From: an uncultured Neglectibacter sp.
GTDB lineage: Bacteria > Bacillota > Clostridia > Oscillospirales > Acutalibacteraceae
Assembly (NCBI GenBank): GCA_937958185.1
Contig: CALFFN010000017.1
Location: 1 to 36,322, forward strand
Reading direction: 5' to 3'
DNA: 36,322 nucleotides
In this document: piece by piece, positions 31,247 to 36,322 of the stretch
Layout of the letters: each line of letters starts with the position of its first letter
How positions within the stretch are numbered: the first letter of the stretch is position 1
Translations under genes and position numbers: made by a program
Notes under the pieces: model-generated
What the model was told of the DNA's origin: nothing
Databases searched by the model: none
Seen by the model: only the letters and a program-made list of their open reading frames with translations

Positions 31247-33034
31247 TTAATTTTCTAAGGTTGTCCCCGCTTCGCCGTCCTCCGCATAGCTGTTATAGAG
31301 ACGATAATAAATCCCCTGCTTTGCCATCAGCTCCTGATGGGTGCCCTTTTCCTCAATGCCCTGATCGGTGAGCACCAGAATAACGGTGGCATTCTTGATG
31401 GTAGTCAGGCGGTGGGCGATGGTGAAGGTGGTGCGCCCCTTCGCCAGCTTTTCCAAAGACTCCTGTACGATCTTCTCGCTTTCGTTGTCCAGGGCGCTGG
31501 TGGCTTCGTCCAAAATCAAAATGGGAGGGTTCTTGAGGAAAGCGCGGGCAATGCTGATGCGCTGCTTCTGACCGCCGGAAAGCTTGACGCCCCGCTCGCC
31601 CACGTAAGTATCATACCCTTTAGACAGCCCCAGTATAAATTCATGGGCGCCGGCGCGCTTCGCCGCTTCGATCACTTCTTCCCGGGAAGCGCCGGGCTTG
31701 CCGTATTCGATGTTCTGGAACACGCTGCCGGAGAACAGGTACACGTCCTGCTGGACAAAGCCGATCTGCGAACGGAGGGATTTCAGCGTCACCTCGCGGA
31801 CGTCCTGCCCGTCTATCAAAATTCTGCCGCCGGTCACATCGTAGAACCGGGGGATCAAATTGCAAAGGGTGGTCTTCCCTCCGCCGGAGGGACCGACCAG
31901 CGCCACGTTCTCCCCCGCGTTCACATGGAGGTTGATTTCCGACAGCACCTCCTTGCCGTCGTCGGTGTAGCTGAAGCTCACGTCTTCAAAGGTCACGTCG
32001 CCCTGCTTGATCTCCAGCGGCTTCGCGCCCTCTTCGTCGAAGATATCCACATCGGCGTCCATGACCTGGAAGAACCGCTCGATCCCTGTCATGCCCTGCT
32101 GGAACTGCTCCGCGAACTGCACCAGCTGGCGAATGGAGGTGATGAGCGTTCCCACATACATCATATACGCCACCAGGTCGGCGGGCTGTATCTGACCGTT
32201 CATCAGGAACAGCGCGCCTACCAGCAGCACCAGGAAGTGCATCAGCCCGTCGAAAATGCGGTTGGAGGCTTCAAAGCCACCCATATAAAAATACCGCTTG
32301 CGCTTGATGTTGTAGAACACCCGGTTGCCGTTTTCAAATTTTTCCGTTTCCAGCGCTTCATTGGCAAAGGACTTCACCACGCGGACGCCCAATAGGCTGT
32401 CCTCCACCTGCGCGTTGATTTCGCCGATCTGCTTCCGCTGGCTGCGGAACTGGTCCCTCATTTTCAGGTTGAACCACGCAGCCGCCAGCACCATAAAGGG
32501 CACTACGGAGAAGACGATGAGAGTCAAAGGCACGTTGACCCCGCAGAGGATCGTAAAAGCGCCGATGATCTTGATCGCCGCCATGAACAGTTCTTCCGGG
32601 CAGTGATGGGCAAATTCCGTCACATCGAACAGGTCGGTGGTGATACGGGACATGATCTGCCCCACCTTGGTGTTGTCAAAATAGTGGAAGGACAGCTTTT
32701 GCAGATGGGCAAACAGGTCGGAGCGCATATCCGTTTCCATTTTCGTGCCCATGATGTGCCCAATGGAAGCGCGGAAAAACGTTGCCCCGGCGTCCACAAG
32801 GCACAAAAACAGGTACAGCGCGCCGATCTTCAGCACGATCTGCAGGGTCAGCGCCGCCAGATCGTTGATGCCCATATCGGTGATATAGCGCACCAGAAGG
32901 GGCAGGACCAGCTCGCATACGGTGGTCAGCGCCGCACAGAACAGGTCGAAAACCAGCACCACCCAGTATTTCTTAAAATACGGCAAAAACCGGCGGATCA
33001 GTCCCTTTCTTTTGTTTTTCTTTTTCTGTTCCAC
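31247..33034 (-). CDS. ABC transporter, fused permease/ATP-binding protein
   Basis: This 595-residue type IV ABC half-exporter has six membrane helices (about residues 20-325) and a C-terminal nucleotide-binding domain with Walker A GPSGGGKTT, Q-loop FVQQD, signature LSGGQKQR, Walker B ILILDEATSALD and H-loop IAHRLTT. It would work as a homodimer, since no partner half-transporter is adjacent. Family members export lipids, drugs or peptides; the link to murD hints at an envelope substrate but this is inference. Start is GTG, about 10 bases after GGGAG. It is the first gene of the exporter-murD-rnr-bofA-nagA run and has its own promoter. Confidence 0.93.
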   Translation of the reverse strand: MEQKKKNKRKGLIRRFLPYFKKYWVVLVFDLFCAALTTVCELVLPLLVRYITDMGINDLAALTLQIVLKIGALYLFLCLVDAGATFFRASIGHIMGTKMETDMRSDLFAHLQKLSFHYFDNTKVGQIMSRITTDLFDVTEFAHHCPEELFMAAIKIIGAFTILCGVNVPLTLIVFSVVPFMVLAAAWFNLKMRDQFRSQRKQIGEINAQVEDSLLGVRVVKSFANEALETEKFENGNRVFYNIKRKRYFYMGGFEASNRIFDGLMHFLVLLVGALFLMNGQIQPADLVAYMMYVGTLITSIRQLVQFAEQFQQGMTGIERFFQVMDADVDIFDEEGAKPLEIKQGDVTFEDVSFSYTDDGKEVLSEINLHVNAGENVALVGPSGGGKTTLCNLIPRFYDVTGGRILIDGQDVREVTLKSLRSQIGFVQQDVYLFSGSVFQNIEYGKPGASREEVIEAAKRAGAHEFILGLSKGYDTYVGERGVKLSGGQKQRISIARAFLKNPPILILDEATSALDNESEKIVQESLEKLAKGRTTFTIAHRLTTIKNATVILVLTDQGIEEKGTHQELMAKQGIYYRLYNSYAEDGEAGTTLEN

Positions 33035-33068
33035 AGAGAACCACTCTCCCTTTCTTCATACAGAGAAA

Positions 33069-33097
33069 ATTATGCCACAAATGGGCGGGAGAATCAA
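33069..33097 (-). promoter_or_regulatory. Promoter of the ABC exporter-murD-rnr run
   Basis: On the minus strand TTGATT (33097-33092) and CATAAT (33074-33069) are separated by 17 bases, 34 bases before the GTG start. Confidence 0.75.
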
Positions 33098-33184
33098 CCT
33101 TTTTCTTTTGCGGAACATCTTTTCAAAACCTGTTGTACGGTTCCGGCGCCGCAAGGGGCATCCTTTCGGGCGCCTGTTCCAAGG

Positions 33185-33213
33185 TTGCATTTTTCTCCGT
33201 TCCGCCTTATACT
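33185..33213 (+). promoter_or_regulatory. Promoter of the D-2-hydroxyacid dehydrogenase gene
   Basis: TTGCAT (33185-33190) and TATACT (33208-33213) are 17 bases apart, 30 bases before the ATG. It diverges from the exporter promoter. Confidence 0.75.
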
Positions 33214-33243
33214 AAAGGAAAAAGACAGAAAGAGGGAGTTTTC

Positions 33244-34194
33244 ATGAACATCGTGATCCTGGACGGCGGCACCACCAATCCCGGAGACGTTTCCTGGGAC
33301 GCCATTTCCGCCCTGGGAAGCCTCACCGTGTACGACAGCACCCTGCCGGAGCAGGTGATTTCCCGCGGCAGGGACGCGGAAGCGCTTATCATCAACCGCA
33401 TTGCGCTGACGCGGGAGACCCTTTCCCAGCTGCCGAAGCTCCGCTTTATCGGAATGCTGGCTACGGGCTACAATACTGTGGACACAGCCGCGGCGCGGGA
33501 GCTTGGCATCGAGGTGTGCAACGTGCCCTTTTACTGCGTGGAAATGGTGGCGCAGCAGGCGTTTACCCTGCTGCTTTCCCTGTGCGGGAACGTCCATCGG
33601 TACAGTGAAAAGGTCCGGGCGGGTAAGTGGCAGGAGGCGGTCGCCATGAATTACCGGGAATACCCCCTGTTCGAGCTGTACGGCAAGACGCTGGGCATTG
33701 TGGGCTACGGCAGCATCGGCAGGTGCATGGCGAAGCTGGGGCTGGCGCTGGGCATGGATATCCTCCTGTACAGCCGCACAAAAAAGGAAGCGCCGGAGGG
33801 CTGCCGCTGGGTCGGGCTGGACGACCTGTTTGCACAAAGCGATGTGGTGACGCTGCACTGTCCCCTGAATGAAAGCACTGCGGGACTTGTGAACGCGCGG
33901 CTTCTTTCCCTGATGAAGCCCACCGCGCTGCTCATCAACACCTCCCGCGGCGGCGTGGTAGACAGCGCCGCTTTGGCGGACGCGCTGAACAGCGGCAGGC
34001 TTGCCGGCGCAGGCGTGGACGTGATGGCGCAGGAGCCGCCCGTAGCAGACGACCCGCTGCTGACGGCAAAAAACTGCGTGATCTCCCCCCACATTTCCTG
34101 GGCTTCCAAGGAGGCAAGGGAACGGCTCATTGGCGTGGTGGCGGAAAACCTGCGGGCGTTCCAGAACGGAAAGCCCCAGAACGTAGTAAACTGA
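33244..34194 (+). CDS. D-2-hydroxyacid dehydrogenase (glycerate/hydroxypyruvate type)
   Basis: This 316-residue NAD-dependent enzyme has GYGSIG (154-159) in the cofactor domain and the catalytic triad Arg235 (NTSRGGVVD), Glu264 (AQEPP) and His283 (SPHISWASKEARERL). The last motif and the FIGMLATGYNTVD segment resemble glycerate dehydrogenase/hydroxypyruvate reductase more than lactate dehydrogenase. Physiological substrate remains inferred; it might link glycerate to the serine pathway encoded elsewhere in the window. The start is the ATG preceded by GAGGGAG; the longer reading to 33133 crosses the promoter. Monocistronic, with terminator at 34206-34250. Confidence 0.9.
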   Translation: MNIVILDGGTTNPGDVSWDAISALGSLTVYDSTLPEQVISRGRDAEALIINRIALTRETLSQLPKLRFIGMLATGYNTVDTAAARELGIEVCNVPFYCVEMVAQQAFTLLLSLCGNVHRYSEKVRAGKWQEAVAMNYREYPLFELYGKTLGIVGYGSIGRCMAKLGLALGMDILLYSRTKKEAPEGCRWVGLDDLFAQSDVVTLHCPLNESTAGLVNARLLSLMKPTALLINTSRGGVVDSAALADALNSGRLAGAGVDVMAQEPPVADDPLLTAKNCVISPHISWASKEARERLIGVVAENLRAFQNGKPQNVVN

Positions 34195-34203
34195 ACCTGT
34201 AGC

Positions 34204-34307
34204 AAAAAAGAAGGAAGCGGACTGGAAAAACCAGTCCGCTTCCTTCTTTTGGGGAGGAGTTTTCTTGAAAATCGCAGCTTGCGCTGCAAACTTGTAAGCT
34301 TTATTGT
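34204..34307 (-). ncRNA. Candidate small regulatory RNA with CU-rich motif
   Basis: A consensus minus-strand promoter (34342-34314) and a strong terminator (34250-34206 plus TTTTTT) bound about 104 bases with no ORF. Predicted layout: a short 5' lead, a GCAGC / GCTGC stem capped by a GCAA (GNRA) tetraloop at 34287-34274, a mostly single-stranded stretch containing CTCCTCCCC (34259-34251), then the terminator stem. CU-rich single-stranded motifs complementary to Shine-Dalgarno sequences are typical of trans-acting sRNAs in Firmicutes, for example RsaE/RoxS. I see no match to a named RNA family. Confidence 0.55.
34206..34250. terminator. Bidirectional terminator (hydroxyacid dehydrogenase / small RNA)
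   Basis: A perfect 20-bp stem of AAAAGAAGGAAGCGGACTGG and its complement with an AAAAA loop. On the plus strand it ends the dehydrogenase transcript, with the stem's own TTTT; on the minus strand TTTTTT follows. Confidence 0.92.
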
Positions 34308-34313
34308 GGTTTA

Positions 34314-34342
34314 AGTATAGCGTATCTTTGTGAAAAAGTCAA
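34314..34342 (-). promoter_or_regulatory. Orphan promoter driving the candidate small RNA
   Basis: TTGACT (34342-34337) and TATACT (34319-34314) with a 17-base spacer on the minus strand. Downstream there is no ORF before the terminator. It is one of the best promoter matches in the window. It lies in a 328-base gene-free gap (34195-34522) whose remaining part is AT-rich without recognisable features apart from the two terminators. Confidence 0.75.
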
Positions 34343-34480
34343 CAAGATCACGCAGAATCTACATTTTACATAATTCCGATTCCATCGAAAAAAGCAAAAT
34401 TATCAAATTGGTGCAATAAAACAGCCTGTTTTCGGCAAATGAAAGTATTTTTTCGGAATTTTGGCAATTTTTCAAAAAGT

Positions 34481-34515
34481 AAAAACAGGGCAGGTTCTTT
34501 TTAAGAACCTGCCCT
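34481..34515 (-). terminator. Terminator of the small conserved gene
   Basis: AACAGGGCAGGTTCTT and its complement form a 16-bp stem; on the minus strand TTTTTACTTTTT follows. It begins 7 bases after the stop codon. Confidence 0.92.
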
Positions 34516-34522
34516 GTTCCTG

Positions 34523-34690
34523 CTATTCGGGCGCCTTTTCCCCCAGCACGTTTTTGCAGTAGCTTTCCAGCTGCTCCCGCGTGGTCATGGCGACACCGCT
34601 CTGGGTAAGCTGTTCCTGCAACAGCTTTGGGAGGGAATCAAAATATTCCCTGGCGCTTTGCTCCATGTTGTCCAATTCCTGTTTCCGCAT
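34523..34690 (-). CDS. Small conserved hypothetical protein (55 aa)
   Basis: This 55-residue soluble, largely helical protein reads MRKQELDNMEQSAREYFD at the start and contains SLPKLLQEQLTQSGVAM. It resembles a small family I know from Clostridia with the pattern LP..VQE.I.QSGV, whose function is unknown. I chose the ATG with GAAAGGAAG upstream; other in-frame ATGs give 62 or 107 residues, the latter overlapping the flavodiiron gene. A bulged hairpin (CCGGCAGTATG / CATACGCCGG, 34724-34762) lies in the 103-base gap after fprA. A strong terminator follows, so it is expressed either with fprA or alone. Confidence 0.65.
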   Translation of the reverse strand: MRKQELDNMEQSAREYFDSLPKLLQEQLTQSGVAMTTREQLESYCKNVLGEKAPE

Positions 34691-34793
34691 TTCTGCCGCT
34701 TCCTTTCTCATAAAGAAATGATACCGGCAGTATGCCCCAAAAGCGCCGAAAACATACGCCGGGCAGGAATTATGAAGAAATGCGCGGCATTTT

Positions 34794-35978
34794 TTAGCCC
34801 TTGACCTTTGCGGCAAAGTCCTCTCCAAAGGCTTTGCACTGGGCAAGCTCGTCCTCGCTGGGCTTGAAGCGCAGGCGCAGACCGTCGCTCACCTTCATTT
34901 TCAGCTGCTGCAGCCGCTGGGTCAGGTTGGGGACTGCTTCTCCCGTCCAGCCATAGGAGCCGAAAGCCGCCGCCTGCTTGCCGCCGTGAATGGTGGGCAG
35001 CATGGTGGTGGTCAGATCGTAAATGGGTTTCAGGGCATCGCTCAAAATGGTGGGAGAGCCTAAAAGAATGCCGTCCGCATGGAGCAGGTCGGCAGGAAGG
35101 CCGGCGCAGTCGTCCGTGACCAGATCATAGGCATGGACGTCCACGCCGGAAGCGCTGATCGCGTCGCCGATAGTCTTTGCCATAGCGGCGGTATAGCCGT
35201 AGGCGCTGACATAGGCAATCACCACGGTCTTGTTGGGATTGGGATTTTCCACCTTATTCCAGGCGCGGTAGGTCTGGAACAGCTCCTTGAGGCCGGTATC
35301 GTGAACGGGACCGTGACCGGGGCATATCATGTCTATTTCCATGCCCTCCACCCTGTCCAGCGCCTTGTTCATAAAGGGCTTGAAGGGACCCAGGATATTG
35401 TCAAAATAATATTTGGAAGCCCGCTGGTAGCCCTCCTCGTTTTCCACCTTACTGCGGAGAATGCCCTCGCAGCAATAGTGGGAGCCGAAGGAATCGCAGG
35501 TAAAGAGGACCTTGTCTTCAGGCAGGTAGGTGTACATGGTGTCCGGCCAGTGGAGGTTGGGGACGATCAGAAAGCGCAGGGTCTTACCGCCCAGGTCCAA
35601 CTCCTCCCCCTCCTTCACCGCATGGGACTGGAAGGGCTTGTTCATGATCTGGCTCAGGAAATTGATGGCGCCGGTGGTGCCCACCACCTCGATGCTGGGA
35701 TTCAGCTCCAATAATTTAGCGGCGCTGCCGGCATGATCCGGCTCGGTGTGATCCACGATCAGGTAGTCGATATCTCCGATATCGGTAACTGCCTGCACCT
35801 TTGCAAGATATTCGTCGCAGAATTTTGCCTTTGCGGTTTCGATCAGCGCTGTTTTCTCTGTGCCCTTCACCACATAAGCATTATAGGTGGTGCCAAACTC
35901 CGTTTCCATAATGATGTCGAACACCCGCAGGTCACGGTCGAGAATGCCTGTCCAAAAAATACCCGGTTTCAGTTCCAT
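34794..35978 (-). CDS. Flavodiiron protein (FprA family A-type flavoprotein)
   Basis: This 394-residue enzyme reduces O2 to water and/or NO to N2O, protecting anaerobes. The N-terminal metallo-beta-lactamase-like domain has the diiron ligands HTEPDH (His77, Glu79, Asp81, with His82 usually not a ligand), His143 in LHWPDTM, Asp162 in CDSFGSH and His222 in PGHGPV. The C-terminal flavodoxin domain begins near residue 250 with VVIAYVSAYGYTAAMA for FMN. No rubredoxin domain is fused and no rubredoxin gene is adjacent, so the electron donor is elsewhere. Start at the ATG after AAAGGAAG, 16 codons inside the longest reading. Confidence 0.94.
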   Translation of the reverse strand: MELKPGIFWTGILDRDLRVFDIIMETEFGTTYNAYVVKGTEKTALIETAKAKFCDEYLAKVQAVTDIGDIDYLIVDHTEPDHAGSAAKLLELNPSIEVVGTTGAINFLSQIMNKPFQSHAVKEGEELDLGGKTLRFLIVPNLHWPDTMYTYLPEDKVLFTCDSFGSHYCCEGILRSKVENEEGYQRASKYYFDNILGPFKPFMNKALDRVEGMEIDMICPGHGPVHDTGLKELFQTYRAWNKVENPNPNKTVVIAYVSAYGYTAAMAKTIGDAISASGVDVHAYDLVTDDCAGLPADLLHADGILLGSPTILSDALKPIYDLTTTMLPTIHGGKQAAAFGSYGWTGEAVPNLTQRLQQLKMKVSDGLRLRFKPSEDELAQCKAFGEDFAAKVKG

Positions 35979-36011
35979 AGCGTTTCTTCCTTTCACAAAT
36001 CGTTCTGAGCA

Positions 36012-36069
36012 GGAAAGTTTTTCCACTTTCCGTAAAGCTTATTTTATATCATTTCCCGTTTTCTGTCTA
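36012..36069 (-). promoter_or_regulatory. fprA promoter and 5' UTR inverted repeat
   Basis: TAGACA (36069-36064) and TAAAAT (36046-36041) have a 17-base spacer on the minus strand. Just downstream GGAAAGT / ACTTTCC (36012-36031) is a perfect 7-bp inverted repeat with a 6-base centre, located where a repressor or an RNA hairpin could act on fprA. Confidence 0.6.
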
Positions 36070-36161
36070 CTATAAGTTTTCTGAAAAATGGGAAGCCTGC
36101 CGATTCTGTCGAATCTCTTACAAATGCGGCGCACCCCCTTGTCAACATTTTCACATTCTGA

Positions 36162-36322
36162 TATAGTGATTGCACAGCAATCACTACGGAGAAGGTCTGA
36201 GGTGCGAAGCACCTCTCTTTTCTCGCAAGCTCGAAAAGCATCAACCTTCTCCAAGCAGTTTGCGCCTTTGGCGCTTATGGTATAATGATCGCAGAGCGAT
36301 CATCACGGAGAACCCCTGAACC
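36162..36322. repeat. Second palindromic repeat cluster at the right edge
   Basis: Two related units start at 36162 and 36281 (119 bases apart). Each has a TATAGT/TATAAT box followed by a short palindrome (AGTGATTGC / GCAATCACT at 36165-36185; TGATCGC / GCGATCA at 36286-36302) and ACGGAGAA. Between them are nested inverted repeats GGAGAAGGT / ACCTTCTCC, AGGTGC / GCACCT and GCGCC / GGCGC. The second unit starts GCTTATGGTATAAT, the same string that edges the 13.2-13.6 kb palindromes on the minus strand. No gene is visible here. The cluster continues beyond the window. Confidence 0.7.

Noticed and set aside
33130..33180. Extended N-terminus of the hydroxyacid dehydrogenase (start 33133)
   Set aside because: It would cross the clear TTGCAT/TATACT promoter; the ATG at 33244 has GAGGGAG upstream and begins with the expected first beta strand.
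36039..36254. Two overlapping minus-strand frames of 66-71 codons at the right edge
   Set aside because: They cover the fprA promoter and the palindromic repeats, have no ribosome site and no family resemblance.

Overview
The window looks like a chromosomal segment of a GC-rich, anaerobic Clostridia genome, most likely a gut-type Oscillospiraceae/Ruminococcaceae relative. This is inferred from gene content: a bifurcating-type [FeFe] hydrogenase operon, a flavodiiron protein, a class 1B (PyrK-dependent) dihydroorotate dehydrogenase, a BofA-like sporulation protein, an SLH-domain surface protein, strong AGGAGG-type ribosome binding sites and TTGACA/TATAAT-type promoters. No rRNA, complete tRNA, CRISPR array, prophage or transposase gene is visible.

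Layout. 1-622: a direct-repeat array containing tRNA T-arm-like sequence, then a promoter. 623-1747 (+): a Gfo/Idh/MocA oxidoreductase. 1841-3433 (-): the magnesium transporter mgtE behind a long leader with a candidate leader peptide, antiterminator and terminator. 3514-4386 (-): a DegV lipid-binding protein. 4527-13147 (-): one long run of tightly spaced genes read as DUF4349 lipoprotein, YdcF-like membrane protein, pyrC, pyrF, two tandemly duplicated GNAT acetyltransferases, pyrK, a peptidase S51-PyrD fusion, a histidine phosphatase and ruvX. 13148-13868: gene-free and built of palindromic and heptad repeats. 13869-18895 (-): hydC-hydE-hydD-hydB-hydA, with a Rex-like palindrome upstream and a DRTGG-domain gene before it. 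19501-19847: a gene-free repeat element plus the serC promoter. 19848-22101 (+): serC-serA. 22239-24255 (-): an SDR oxidoreductase and a zinc-ribbon membrane protein. 24437-26068 (+): an SLH/phosphodiester-glycosidase exoprotein. 26165-33034 (-): a run read as ABC exporter, murD, rnr, bofA, nagA. 33244-34194 (+): a D-2-hydroxyacid dehydrogenase. 34204-34342 (-): a complete promoter-to-terminator small RNA unit without an ORF. 34523-35978 (-): a flavodiiron protein and a 55-residue conserved protein. 35979-36322: the fprA promoter and a second palindromic repeat cluster.

How the genes work together. pyrC, pyrK/pyrD and pyrF supply four parts of UMP synthesis; pyrB and pyrE are not in the window. 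serC and serA are two of the three serine-synthesis steps. The Hyd operon couples NADH and ferredoxin oxidation to H2 formation, and FprA removes O2 or NO. The exporter-murD-rnr-bofA-nagA run mixes wall synthesis, amino-sugar recycling and RNA turnover.

The observations most worth checking are the S51-PyrD fusion, the mgtE leader with mutually exclusive helices and an overlapping small ORF, the orphan small RNA with a CU-rich single-stranded motif, and the heptad-repeat and extended -10/hairpin repeat families.
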